Shown piece by piece: positions 1 to 8,279 of a DNA stretch of 48,500 nt. This DNA is from Clostridiaceae bacterium DTU079 (GTDB lineage: Bacteria; Bacillota; Clostridia; Acetivibrionales; Acetivibrionaceae), in assembly GCA_001512505.1 (NCBI GenBank), contig LFSC01000022.1, positions 1 to 48,500 on the forward strand, given 5' to 3'. The notes below the pieces were generated by a model. The model saw only the letters and a list, made by a program, of their open reading frames with translations. It did no database searches and was not told where the DNA came from. A program made the position numbers and the translations under genes. How positions within the stretch are numbered: the first letter of the stretch is position 1; every line of letters starts with the position of its first letter.

Positions 1-74
1 TGTACTTCCATAAAAGTTGTATTTTTACATATCATTTACCCACACAAAATAGCGAAGCACCACTTTTCTTCATT

Positions 75-398
75 TCACTCATGCAACTCATATTTATATA
101 AAACACCCTTTGAAAACATACTTCTATCTTCTTCTTTAAACCCAAAAAAATCGCCATAATTGCTCATTTCTACTTCATCAGTTCTTCCGTCTTTATAATG
201 CAATACTCCGTCAAACGAGCCTTTCCAAATCGTGGAGTCGATAATTATTATCTTTTTAATATAGAGTTTTTCTCCCGTTGACGTAATTTCAATAAAATCT
301 ATTTCTGAAGTCAAACGCATGCTTTTTAATGCTCTATTTATATGTAAATTGCTGTTACCTTTTACCAAAACATTTAATCCTAAATTAGGCTTGAACAC
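75..398 (-). CDS. hypothetical protein, 107 aa
   Basis: I do not recognise a family. The product is a small soluble protein with alternating beta-rich stretches and a charged C-terminal half; there is no signal peptide or membrane segment. The start is a GTG that overlaps the end of the upstream gene by 19 bases, and no strong ribosome binding site precedes it, so translation may be coupled to that gene. The pair probably forms one short transcript. The overlap and size would suit an accessory or immunity-type gene, but nothing in the sequence proves it. A later ATG (MRLTSEIDF, residue 27) is possible and also lacks a clear binding site. Confidence 0.5.
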   Translation of the reverse strand: MFKPNLGLNVLVKGNSNLHINRALKSMRLTSEIDFIEITSTGEKLYIKKIIIIDSTIWKGSFDGVLHYKDGRTDEVEMSNYGDFFGFKEEDRSMFSKGVLYKYELHE

Positions 399-928
399 CG
401 TTCACTAAGTAAATCAAAGTATATTTTAAACAACCGCCAATATTCTTCGTATTCATCTTGATCGCTCTTTCCGCTAAATACTCTCGGTAAATTGTCACTA
501 TAAAACCGTTTTATTTTCCGTGCGAAAGCCAAAACCTGTTTGGTATAATCTCCCAAATCAACCCGAAAGCTATCCTGATACAGTAGACGCCCACCATATT
601 TGATTTCTCCGAATCTAAAATTCGATAACTCAATGGTGTCATTATTTATTTGAGCATCCCAGGTAATTGAGTCAGGACATCCATAATTCATTAGATAGCC
701 GCAACACGATATTATCGGTAAATCATTTTCCCCATCATATCCGTAAAGAGCAGACTTCATAAGTCGCAATGCAGCAGAGGCTACAGTCCATGCCCCGTCT
801 TTTTCTGTTATAATCTCTTGGTCGTTTATCTTCAAATAGATTTCTCCATGAGAGCAAAAATCAGTCTGATTATCATTATTTTTGTCAATCCAATATTGAT
901 CCAGAAGATCTATTCGAAAGTAATCCAT
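380..928 (-). CDS. hypothetical protein, 182 aa (immunity-like family)
   Basis: Small soluble protein with no signal peptide. The pattern of an N-terminal CSHGEIYLKI stretch, a GAWTVASAALRLM helix and a CCGYLMNYGCPDSITW segment resembles uncharacterised Firmicutes proteins of similar size that often sit alone in accessory regions. I recall this resemblance and could not test it. The ATG start follows a GTGGGGTT leader motif that recurs upstream of three other genes in the window. A promoter-like element (TAGACG, 17 bases, TAAAAT on the minus strand, at 966-994) lies just upstream. Function is unknown; an immunity role is only a guess. Confidence 0.65.
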   Translation of the reverse strand: MDYFRIDLLDQYWIDKNNDNQTDFCSHGEIYLKINDQEIITEKDGAWTVASAALRLMKSALYGYDGENDLPIISCCGYLMNYGCPDSITWDAQINNDTIELSNFRFGEIKYGGRLLYQDSFRVDLGDYTKQVLAFARKIKRFYSDNLPRVFSGKSDQDEYEEYWRLFKIYFDLLSERCSSLI

Positions 929-965
929 CTTTGTAACCCCACTATTTTTACCATCTATAGACCAT

Positions 966-994
966 ATTTTATCAAAAACGATAATTTTCGTCTA
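966..994 (-). promoter_or_regulatory. promoter-like element, copy 1 of 3
   Basis: Read on the minus strand, TAGACG and TAAAAT are separated by exactly 17 bases, and the spacer contains ATTATCG. Two more copies with the same spacing and a related spacer lie at 16499-16527 and 18206-18234. It is placed to drive the 182-aa gene (380-928). Confidence 0.55.
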
Positions 995-1021
995 TAAACT
1001 TTTCAAAATTTTCTATATGAT

Positions 1022-1120
1022 CTACACTTTTATTTGCAACTTATGCTCTATCGCGTTAATGATAATATCCTCCGGCTTGTCAGCACCATCGGACCATACT
1101 GTGTGGTTATGTAAATCCAT
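1022..1120 (-). pseudogene. N-terminal fragment of a PHP-domain phosphoesterase
   Basis: A 32-codon reading frame starts with ATG at 1120 and ends with TAG at 1022. Its product begins MDLHNHTVWSDGADKPEDII, the metal-binding N-terminal signature of PHP-domain phosphoesterases (an HxH pair, then WSDG). Intact family members are usually over 200 residues, so this is only the first strand and helix. The frame stops just before promoter-like element 1, which suggests that a deletion removed the rest of the gene. It is most likely a decayed remnant with no function. Confidence 0.6.
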
Positions 1121-1133
1121 AAACAAATCGAAG

Positions 1134-1982
1134 TTAATTTTTCCCATCAATGAGTCTTTTCCTCTCCCCAATTCTTATTTCTTCAATAACTGAGGTACCC
1201 TTTGACATATCTCCATTTGTCCATTCCCAGCTTTCTATTAGTCTTATCCTACCATCTGTAAGTATCTGAGGTATAGATGTACATTTACCTGTCCGAATTT
1301 CTTTATTTATATTTATATGCTGATAGTTAAACTCTAGCTTACCGTCTTTATCGCATTTACCGATTAAAAATCCCTTTACTATGTCTCCTCCCGAATAATG
1401 AGCCCAAACTATATCATTTTGCTGTTTATATTTAAATGCTGTTTTATTTGAAACCTCTCCATTATCAGTATTGGATATTGAAGCAAAAACCCTATTGTTG
1501 TAATCAACGGTAGAATACTTATTATTCAAAGTTTTCAACATTTTATGATAGCAAAGTACCTGCCCTTTCTCAGTACGCATTCTGTAAAATTCTAAAGGCT
1601 CATACCCTCTTTTTTGATATAGGCTGTACGCAGGTAACGATGAATATAATACAACTTCATTATAACCATTTTCTAAGGCCTTTTTCTCCAACTCATCCAA
1701 GATCAAACTACCATATCCCATCCCTTGAAATGCGGGCATAACAAACACTCTCTTTATCTCATTTCCTAAAAGTGCTCCCGTTCCAATTACCTGATCAAAA
1801 TCCTCCACCAATAATATATACTCCGTTTTTAAAGCATTCTTCAAATTGTCTAATGAATGAAGGCCAGCAAAATAATTAACAACATCTTCAGGATAATATT
1901 TGGGGTAAACTGAATTAATTGTAGTTTGAACAATAGTAAATATAGTATCAATATCTTCCGGAACTGCATTTCTGATTCTCAT
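1134..1982 (-). CDS. GNAT acetyltransferase fused to a small C-terminal domain
   Basis: Residues 1-150 are a GNAT N-acetyltransferase fold. They carry the acetyl-CoA loop in VFVMPAFQGMGYGSLILDELEKKA (Q-x-x-G-x-G/A type) and a C-terminal SLYQKRGYEPLEFYRM motif. Residues about 160-270 match a stand-alone family of about 110 residues common in clostridia and often labelled N-acetylglutamate synthase on weak grounds; recognisable parts are NRVFASISNTDNGEVSNKTAF, YSGGDIVKGFLIGKCDKDG and a WEWTNGDMSKGTSVIEEI end. I chose the ATG at 1982, seven bases after GGAGGT; an upstream in-frame ATG lacks such a site. The substrate is unknown. Confidence 0.85.
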   Translation of the reverse strand: MRIRNAVPEDIDTIFTIVQTTINSVYPKYYPEDVVNYFAGLHSLDNLKNALKTEYILLVEDFDQVIGTGALLGNEIKRVFVMPAFQGMGYGSLILDELEKKALENGYNEVVLYSSLPAYSLYQKRGYEPLEFYRMRTEKGQVLCYHKMLKTLNNKYSTVDYNNRVFASISNTDNGEVSNKTAFKYKQQNDIVWAHYSGGDIVKGFLIGKCDKDGKLEFNYQHININKEIRTGKCTSIPQILTDGRIRLIESWEWTNGDMSKGTSVIEEIRIGERKRLIDGKN

Positions 1983-2141
1983 AAGACCTCCACATTTCAA
2001 ACATACACCTAAAATTCCTTCTATTTACTGATTACTTTTTACTTCATATTGGCTATACCACTCAAAAACACCATCCACCGAATATGCCGGTGTCTATCTT
2101 TTACTCATCGATTGTCATTTTTCTGCTACTACAACATTTGT

Positions 2142-2627
2142 CTAATGGCTTTTCCTTAATTTTTTAAGCTTTAGATAAGCAAAACTTACCGATAGCCCAA
2201 TAACAAACCCACCGACTATCGCAATGCCAATCCATTCAATTATTCCGCTTAAAACATCTCCCGTAAATAAGCTCTTTAAATTGCTCCAATAAAATTCGTC
2301 CCTATAGTTGGATATATGTAATTCTTTCCTCGATGCTTGTCCTATTAAAACAAGCTTTACTGCCATGAATAGATAATAGGATACTATTGAAATACTCCAT
2401 GTAATAACACTTGTAAACGCCGATCTCAAACATGATTTAGTAACTTTTGCCTCATATATGGAAATTGGAATAATCGGAATTAACCAAATTCCCCACGCCA
2501 CAATAAACCACGTAGCATATGAAGAAATAATTCCTGAAGTTAACTCTTGATAAAAAAAATCGAAAACTCCAAAAAGTATACCCACTATAATATAAATAAT
2601 CCAACGTCTTTTCATAAAAATCCTCAT
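2142..2627 (-). CDS. hypothetical integral membrane protein, 161 aa
   Basis: The protein has four or five hydrophobic helices: WIIYIIVGILFGVFDFFY near residue 8, a second at about 35-55 (YATWFIVAWGIWLIPIIPI), a third at about 70-95 (SVITWSISIVSYYLFMAVKLVLI), and one near the C-terminus (GIIEWIGIAIVGGFVIGLSVSFAYL) followed by a basic tail. No catalytic motif is visible. Two ATG starts are possible: the one used, after AGAGG, and a second four codons later after GAGG. The gene stands alone with gaps on both sides. Function is unknown. Confidence 0.65.
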   Translation of the reverse strand: MRIFMKRRWIIYIIVGILFGVFDFFYQELTSGIISSYATWFIVAWGIWLIPIIPISIYEAKVTKSCLRSAFTSVITWSISIVSYYLFMAVKLVLIGQASRKELHISNYRDEFYWSNLKSLFTGDVLSGIIEWIGIAIVGGFVIGLSVSFAYLKLKKLRKSH

Positions 2628-2775
2628 TATCCTCTTTTCATAGAATCAAAAATATTTTGAAACTTTCATTAAACTAAAATATAAATTATTTTCATGATCT
2701 GGCTTTCGAAGCTTTCCGCAACGCTTTTACATATTGATTTTTAACACCGCTATCTTCCTCTTTGCTACAGATTTC

Positions 2776-4452
2776 TCATTCCAGCCATTTATCGGCATGA
2801 TGACCCCCACCCCAGTACCAACGGGGATTGCTCAATTGCCACATCTCGTGGTTATTATAATATTCTTTTTCCTTTTCAATAATTTGTTCATCACCACCGA
2901 ATTCAACTTCCCGAACAATCTCCATTTTCCCGTTAACAAGTTCCTTTTCTACTAATCCGTCCCAATCGGTATATAAATCGTTTGTAAGCACAAACTCGCC
3001 ATCTATAAATTTATATATCTGACCGCCCCAATAAGCCGCACCTGAACCTCCTGCCGAATAGATACACTTATTATCATGATCAATTGCAGGATTGCAAATA
3101 TCTGAAAACGATTCAGAAGCAATAAAGGCAGATGTATCACTATCCCATAGCCAGCAATCATACCACGTATTGCCGTGTGCACCGCCAAAATGATTCAAGA
3201 TAATAACATCCTTATATCCGTCAAAGTTCACATCTACTACATGAAGTCCCATCGTGTCCATCATTTCGTTGAAAACAGGATAGCCTGTTACTATATCATC
3301 ATACTTTTCAGAAAAGTCCTCCGAAAGAATAATTTTATTGTTTTCATCATAGACTTCCAGCCCCATGACATATCCATAATTCATGATTCCTATTCCTGTT
3401 TTGTTCACTAATCCTTTCGCTACAAAACGATATTCAGGCATTTTCTCATGTAAACGGGCACTGATTTCGTATGTCACACTTTCGTAAAAATCGGAGTCTA
3501 ATTCTGCAAGAAGCTTCTTATTGCTACCGTCTAAATTCATGGAATATATCTTTGCTCCGGTTATTGAATAATAAATCGAATCTTTCCCTATAGCAAACCA
3601 GTTTACATTGTCATCGGACAGAAGCTGTTTTTCGCTCCCATCAATCTTTGCACTGTAGAATTTCCAATCATCACCGCTTTTATAATAAATCCGATCGCTT
3701 ACAACATTCATTATCGGTGTATAAACATCTATCAATATATGCCTGTCACTGCCGTCAGTTCTCATAGCATAAAGTTTGTTATCATCGTCTTGATTGACGT
3801 AATAAATCCAGTCTTCCTTTACAAGAATCTTATTGGACTTGTCAATAGACAATTTCGTTTTTTGGCCTCCATCCAAATTTACGCTATAGATTCCATTATA
3901 TTCGCCACTATTTGATTTCCCCGAATAGTAAATTCGATCCCCGTATACATTCATAAATAATAAAACGTCGTCACTAATCTTTTTCCTGTCACTGCCGTCG
4001 GCATTAATACTGTAGGGTTTAAAGCCGTCGTCCACATTACTGTAATATATCCTGTCACCCACCACATTTATGTTTTCCGACTTATCGTCATTCAGTTTTT
4101 TCCGATCGTTGCCATCGATGTTCATAACCCATATACGTCCTCTATCGTCTTTATAATAAATTAGGTTGCTTGTTACATAAAACCATTGAGTATAAACATC
4201 ATTGAGCTTTCTCATATCACTGCCGTCTGTCTTTACACTGTAAAGTAATCCTTCGTCATAACTGTTGCAGAAATAAATCCGGTCGCCTTGAAATGCACAA
4301 TCTCCGTTGTTAAAAACATATTCCGTGTTATCAGACGATACAGGCTTTGAGATTTTACCGGCATTCTCCACCGGTTTTCGGAATGGTCCTACACAACCGG
4401 TGAAGTTCAAAAGCAATATGAAAGTGATAAAAATAACAATACTCCTTCTCAT
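2776..4452 (-). CDS. lipoprotein with DUF5050-type propeller repeats
   Basis: Probably an exported lipoprotein: the start MRRSIVIFITFILLLNFTGC is a lipobox signal with the lipidated Cys at residue 20. Residues about 40-330 hold eight or so repeats of the form 'DRIYYsN..D..LYSinaDGSDrkkl', typical of DUF5050 beta-propellers. The C-terminal third (HVVDVNFDGYKDVIILN..., WYDCWLWD..., YSAGGSGAAYWGGQIYKFIDGEF) resembles the FG-GAP/XAC2610-like domain that often compares simulated and stored state in secreted proteins; its function is unknown. I chose the ATG at 4452 because GGAG lies six bases upstream; the longer form would spoil the signal peptide. No neighbour explains its role. Confidence 0.8.
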   Translation of the reverse strand: MRRSIVIFITFILLLNFTGCVGPFRKPVENAGKISKPVSSDNTEYVFNNGDCAFQGDRIYFCNSYDEGLLYSVKTDGSDMRKLNDVYTQWFYVTSNLIYYKDDRGRIWVMNIDGNDRKKLNDDKSENINVVGDRIYYSNVDDGFKPYSINADGSDRKKISDDVLLFMNVYGDRIYYSGKSNSGEYNGIYSVNLDGGQKTKLSIDKSNKILVKEDWIYYVNQDDDNKLYAMRTDGSDRHILIDVYTPIMNVVSDRIYYKSGDDWKFYSAKIDGSEKQLLSDDNVNWFAIGKDSIYYSITGAKIYSMNLDGSNKKLLAELDSDFYESVTYEISARLHEKMPEYRFVAKGLVNKTGIGIMNYGYVMGLEVYDENNKIILSEDFSEKYDDIVTGYPVFNEMMDTMGLHVVDVNFDGYKDVIILNHFGGAHGNTWYDCWLWDSDTSAFIASESFSDICNPAIDHDNKCIYSAGGSGAAYWGGQIYKFIDGEFVLTNDLYTDWDGLVEKELVNGKMEIVREVEFGGDEQIIEKEKEYYNNHEMWQLSNPRWYWGGGHHADKWLE

Positions 4453-4534
4453 AACTAACTCCATTCTGCCGATCAAAACGGCTCAAATTTTTCTATCAAT
4501 ATGACCTAAAATCCGTACCTAAAATGGCATAAGA

Positions 4535-4636
4535 TCAATTTACTCTACAATACCATTTCAAATTCAATTTATTCTCAGTAAAGCTGTCAAGAGAAGCAAT
4601 TGCACATTCATCATCTATCTGCTTAACGTAAAACAT
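4535..4636 (-). CDS. 33-aa ORF or gene fragment
   Basis: A short frame starting MFYVKQIDDECAIASLDSF has protein-like composition. It is preceded by the same leader motif (GATGATTG...AATAGCGGGGTT) found before three annotated genes, including the next gene upstream at 4718-5092. It may be a real small gene or the surviving N-terminus of a larger one. I do not recognise the family. Confidence 0.35.
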   Translation of the reverse strand: MFYVKQIDDECAIASLDSFTENKLNLKWYCRVN

Positions 4637-4717
4637 GTTAAAAACCCCGCTATTTTTAACAATCATCATTTTGTACTTTAATTTATTATTGCAGTTTTTT
4701 ATTACTGTATTTTACAA

Positions 4718-5092
4718 CTACTCTGTTGGTGTTCCTTGATGAAAAACCATTTTCCAATTACCGTCAAAACATTTCCATATCGAACTTCTTAACGAGGATA
4801 CCATTTTCTTTTGCTCCCGATTATACTTAATTGCTTTATAAGTTGCTAGTACTACATCATTTGCTAATATCCTTATTGAAAAATCTTTAATCTTCCAATC
4901 AATCACCGACAAGTTCCTATCCGTATCAAAAATATCACCTTTATTATACAAGTAAATATTTCCTGAGCTGCAAAACTCACAAAAATCATCAGACAGTAAT
5001 TCTGCTATTTTCTCTGATGATTGTCTGACTTCCGGCTGTAATAAACTTTGCTCCAAATCAAAAATATGCTTTTCCAGTATTGTTTTTTCCAT
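4718..5092 (-). CDS. NTF2-like protein (DUF4440/SnoaL type)
   Basis: Small soluble alpha+beta protein of 124 residues with the layout of the NTF2-like cone fold: an N-terminal helix (ILEKHIFDLEQSLLQ), LLSDDFCEFCSSGNIY, then strands ending RSSIWKCFDGNWKMVFHQGT, the usual end of DUF4440 proteins. Members include small enzymes, binding proteins and immunity-like proteins, so no reaction can be named. Its leader shares a long match with the leader of the ORF at 4535-4636. The gene at 5135-5545 upstream is also NTF2-like, and the two are probably co-transcribed with a 42-base gap. Confidence 0.8.
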   Translation of the reverse strand: MEKTILEKHIFDLEQSLLQPEVRQSSEKIAELLSDDFCEFCSSGNIYLYNKGDIFDTDRNLSVIDWKIKDFSIRILANDVVLATYKAIKYNREQKKMVSSLRSSIWKCFDGNWKMVFHQGTPTE

Positions 5093-5134
5093 ATCAAAAC
5101 CCCACTCTTACTAACCATCATCCGTTTTGTACTT

Positions 5135-5545
5135 CTACTTATTCGGTTCGAATGAGCAATGTACATGTATTATCTTCCATTCATTATCTACACGTTCCAA
5201 ATATAAAGTGCATCTTACCGCAGGGTCGGGAAAACTTTGATACCTCGCAATATAGCATAAACAAGCAGATTTTTCAGTGTAAAAAACATGTGTATTCTCT
5301 ATTATTAATGGTTCTACTCCTCCCGATTCTGTTTCTTTCCCGTATTTAAAGAAGTCTGAAACTAATTTTAAATGTTGTTCCAGATCATAAGTATCATTAT
5401 TCTTATGATTGTCAAAATAAATTAATCTGTTATTTTTCGTATCATAAAACTTTTTTAGTTTTTCAATATCTTTTTCATAAAAACACTCGTTATAAGCATC
5501 AAGAAAATCAATAATTTCTTTATATCCATCGTTATTTGTCTTCAT
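5135..5545 (-). CDS. NTF2-like protein (SnoaL type)
   Basis: A 136-residue soluble protein with the NTF2-like pattern: a helical start (IIDFLDAYNECFYEKDIEKLKKFY), a central LIYFDNHK strand, and strands ending CTLYLERVDNEWKIIHVHCSFEP. The ending W-K-I-I-H-x-H is typical of SnoaL_3-like calcium/calmodulin-kinase-association-type folds. No enzyme activity can be assigned. The ATG follows GAAGGAGAAAAC. The adjacent downstream NTF2-like gene is not closely similar, so the pair is not a recent duplication. Confidence 0.8.
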   Translation of the reverse strand: MKTNNDGYKEIIDFLDAYNECFYEKDIEKLKKFYDTKNNRLIYFDNHKNNDTYDLEQHLKLVSDFFKYGKETESGGVEPLIIENTHVFYTEKSACLCYIARYQSFPDPAVRCTLYLERVDNEWKIIHVHCSFEPNK

Positions 5546-5590
5546 AGTTTTCTCCTTCTTCAGCCTCCATTGATTGCTGAATCTTTTCTT

Positions 5591-6490
5591 CTACTTCGTC
5601 CGCTTATACGGTACCTTGGCTGCCGGTACATAATTGGATGCGGGACTGCAATGAACATCCTGATCATCAAAAAATATATGTGCTCCAAAAGCATTCAATA
5701 TCTCTGCTTTCGAAATTCCTCCGAGGAAAAAAGCTTCATCAATTCTAACATTCCATTCCCTCAATGTTCTGATTACCCTTTCATGGGCCGGGCTGTTTCG
5801 GGCAGTCACCAGAGCTGTCCTTATAGGTGGCTTCTCAAATTCAACTTCATTTTGTATGTAAGAAAGCGTCCTCAACAATTTGGCAAACGGTCCTTCCGGA
5901 AGAGGTTTTTTAGCATTTGCCTTTTCATGCTCAATAAACGCATCCAATCCCTTCTCTTGGTAAATCTTTTCTGCTTCATCTGAAAAAAGAACCGCATCAC
6001 CGTCAAACGCAATACGAATTTCGTCAATATCCGTCCTGTAATCATGGTGCTGGCTGTAAATCATAGCTGCCGGAACATTTGCATCAATTGCTTCCTGAAC
6101 GTCATCTTCAAAGGCAGATAAAAACAAATCCACCTTAAAAGCCTTTAGATAAGGAGCAATTGACACCCCACTGGTAAGTGCTGCACGCTTTATATCCAAC
6201 CCATATTTATCAATGCTGTTGAAAATTCTTAAGCTCGTATCAGCATTATTTCTTGACATAATGATAACTTCAGTTATCCTCTTGTTTGGTATCTTTTCGT
6301 TTAATTTTAAAAGTGCCTGAACAAGCGGAAAGCCTGCTCCGGGTTTGAGCACTTCATCTTCATGTTCAATTTGATACTTACAATATGCCTCGAGGCCTTC
6401 TTTTTCATATATCTCATTTTCAAACGATAAATCAAATAGCGCTCTTGAAGATATTCCGATTACCAGATACTTTGATAAATCATATGGCAT
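5591..6490 (-). CDS. 5'-nucleotidase, NT5C1-like
   Basis: Cytosolic 5'-nucleotidase (family PF06189 type), which removes phosphate from nucleoside monophosphates. The 299-residue length fits the bacterial members. Recognisable segments are YLVIGISSRALFDLSFENEIYE near the start, the VIIMSRNNADTSLRIFNSI loop, the GVSIAPYLKAFKVDLFLSA motif, the acidic IAFDGDAVLFSDEAE haloacid-dehalogenase-like block at about 150-165, and IFFDDQDVHC near the end. The ATG is preceded by AAGGGGGGC at four bases. The chorismate mutase gene lies 61 bases upstream on the same strand, so they may share a transcript. Confidence 0.88.
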   Translation of the reverse strand: MPYDLSKYLVIGISSRALFDLSFENEIYEKEGLEAYCKYQIEHEDEVLKPGAGFPLVQALLKLNEKIPNKRITEVIIMSRNNADTSLRIFNSIDKYGLDIKRAALTSGVSIAPYLKAFKVDLFLSAFEDDVQEAIDANVPAAMIYSQHHDYRTDIDEIRIAFDGDAVLFSDEAEKIYQEKGLDAFIEHEKANAKKPLPEGPFAKLLRTLSYIQNEVEFEKPPIRTALVTARNSPAHERVIRTLREWNVRIDEAFFLGGISKAEILNAFGAHIFFDDQDVHCSPASNYVPAAKVPYKRTK

Positions 6491-6551
6491 AAAAGCCCCC
6501 CTTTAAATTAGCGGCCAAAGGCTGTAATATTGACCGGTACTACGTCTACTA

Positions 6552-6842
6552 TCAAAGCTCTTTGTGCTTCTTAAATTCATCCATTTCCATATTAATAAAG
6601 CCAGAAATCATAACTCTGTATATCTGTTCGATCATATCCGGATCTGCACCGTAATCAGTAGCTAAATTCCGCACTTTTTGAATAACCGCTTCTACTCTTT
6701 GTGGTGCCTTAACATCGTTACTGTCTTTTTTGAATTTTGATGCCTGTTTCACAAAGGAACCACGTTCAGCAATAAGCTTAACTATTTGAGCATCAATTCT
6801 ATCGATATTGTTACGAACTTCCTCCAAACTTTTGCACTCCAT
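6552..6842 (-). CDS. chorismate mutase, AroQ type
   Basis: A 96-residue all-helical protein of the chorismate mutase type II fold, converting chorismate to prephenate; the related isochorismate-pyruvate lyase PchB cannot be excluded. Helix 1 has LEEVRNNIDRIDAQIVKLIAERG with the Arg and Asp expected in the active site, then KFKKD, VKAPQRVEAVIQKVRNLA, and a last helix MIEQIYRVMISGFINMEMDE. The start follows GAGGGGAT. There is no aromatic biosynthesis gene nearby, so the role in the cell is unclear. Confidence 0.85.
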   Translation of the reverse strand: MECKSLEEVRNNIDRIDAQIVKLIAERGSFVKQASKFKKDSNDVKAPQRVEAVIQKVRNLATDYGADPDMIEQIYRVMISGFINMEMDEFKKHKEL

Positions 6843-7136
6843 TTAAAACATCCCCTCAAAAATTATTATTTAGTTTTACTAAATGTTAATAAAATGACTT
6901 CTGTAGAATTACAAAGAAATATAACGCGAAATTTATGCAATCTAAACGGCCTATTTAATACATTCGCACTATATAACTATATTACCATAACATGGCTTAG
7001 AATCAATAATATATTTTTATATAGCATAAAAATCCTTTAGCACACGTCCAAAGCACAATACAAGCTCATTATGTAAATACGCCACACTCCACATCACAAA
7101 TTTCATTTCTCTGAATTTCACGTATTATCACTACTT
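6843..7136. other. intergenic stretch with no gene seen
   Basis: AT-rich sequence upstream of the chorismate mutase gene. No reading frame with a binding site, no tRNA, and no clear hairpin with a T-run was found. Confidence 0.5.
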
Positions 7137-7727
7137 TCATAAATTAAATGTTGGTATATACTTCCCTTTTAATTGATTTTTCGCCACTTGTGTTACTTCT
7201 TTTATAAATTTTGACTTTGCTTCAGTATATCCATCACGATTGAATTCGTATATCTTTTTAAGCTCCAGCTTTAGCTCACCGTACCTTTTAGCCAAATCAG
7301 GATTACTTATCAAATAATCTCTAAAATATAATTCATCCCAGTCTCCGGGATATCTGACGTGGACATGATAAGCTTGTCCTTTAAATCCTTCCGGAGTATA
7401 TCCCTTAAGAAACATCATATGCGGAGGAGGGTTATCAACCTGAGGACTATAGATATATCCAATCTCCTCCATCTTTCTTATTATGTAGTCATTCTCAACA
7501 TGTTCAAATACTTCAAGCAAGATATCTATGGTAGGTTTCGCAAGCATTCCGGGAATTGACGTACTTCCGTAATGGTTTATTCTAAAAATGTTTTCAGCCC
7601 CAATTACTTTCTCAATATATAATTTTTCCTCGCTATAAAGCCTAGGCCAATCTTTATTGTACTCGGTAATTTTTATCGGGAATAATCTCCATAACTCTTC
7701 GTTGCTCATTTCAGAAAGTTTTTTCAT
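7137..7727 (-). CDS. GrpB family protein (UPF0157)
   Basis: A 196-residue soluble protein of the GrpB/UPF0157 family, which has a nucleotidyltransferase fold; the substrate is unknown. Key segments are ITEYNKDWPRLYSEEKLYIEKVIG, the INHYGSTSIPGMLAKPTIDILLEV signature (the GS motif and the D of the polymerase-beta-like core), the HMMFLKG strand and the HVHVRYPGD block that is nearly invariant in the family. The stop-to-start gap to the GNAT gene upstream is only 26 bases, so they probably form an operon. Confidence 0.92.
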   Translation of the reverse strand: MKKLSEMSNEELWRLFPIKITEYNKDWPRLYSEEKLYIEKVIGAENIFRINHYGSTSIPGMLAKPTIDILLEVFEHVENDYIIRKMEEIGYIYSPQVDNPPPHMMFLKGYTPEGFKGQAYHVHVRYPGDWDELYFRDYLISNPDLAKRYGELKLELKKIYEFNRDGYTEAKSKFIKEVTQVAKNQLKGKYIPTFNL

Positions 7728-7753
7728 TTTACTTGTCCACCTTTATTCTTCTG

Positions 7754-8197
7754 TCAAAATTCTTTCTTTAAATAAACCATATCAACCAATTGAACCTCTT
7801 CCTCATACATAGGATGGTCATAGTTATCTGTAAAAAAATTCTCAACTCTGTGGGATACTTTAAATCCACAGCTTTCATAAAACCTAATTGACCGGGGAAC
7901 GTCTCCAGTACCTACTAAAAATGTTTTACACTTATCCTTGTAGTACTCAAATATATAATTTATCATGTATCTTCCGTAACCTCTTCCACGGTATTTTTCA
8001 TATGTAGCTATGTTTTTCAGTTCAAATACATTTTCACCTTCCTGCGTCACAACACAGATGCTTTTTAAATCTCCATCATACAGGGCAAATACATCTCCCC
8101 GTTCCAAATACCTATCGATCATATCCTCCTGTTCATCTGCCAATAGTAATAAATCTAAAAAATCCTTTTTATTCTCCTTAATATGCTTGACTTCCAT
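7754..8197 (-). CDS. GNAT family N-acetyltransferase
   Basis: A 147-residue single-domain GNAT acetyltransferase. The acetyl-CoA-binding motif A is visible as [24 protein letters not shown] at about residues 64-87, and the C-terminal motif as [29 protein letters not shown]. The latter, with a conserved [10 protein letters not shown]-like end, resembles the YkkB/YyaR-like branch. The start is well supported by AAAGGAGATC. It is followed after 26 bases by the GrpB-family gene. The acceptor substrate is unknown. Confidence 0.88.
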   Translation of the reverse strand: MEVKHIKENKKDFLDLLLLADEQEDMIDRYLERGDVFALYDGDLKSICVVTQEGENVFELKNIATYEKYRGRGYGRYMINYIFEYYKDKCKTFLVGTGDVPRSIRFYESCGFKVSHRVENFFTDNYDHPMYEEEVQLVDMVYLKKEF

Positions 8198-8279
8198 TTT
8201 TGATCTCCTTTACCGGTTTTAAGATACATGTTTGTGCTCCGTAACAGTAAGAATAGCCTATTTCCCGGCTGAATTTATC

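Noticed and set aside
7000-7140. Minus-strand 23-codon frame MKVVIIREIQRNEICDVECGV near the end of the GrpB-family gene
   Set aside because: It overlaps the GrpB stop codon, is very short, and has no binding site.
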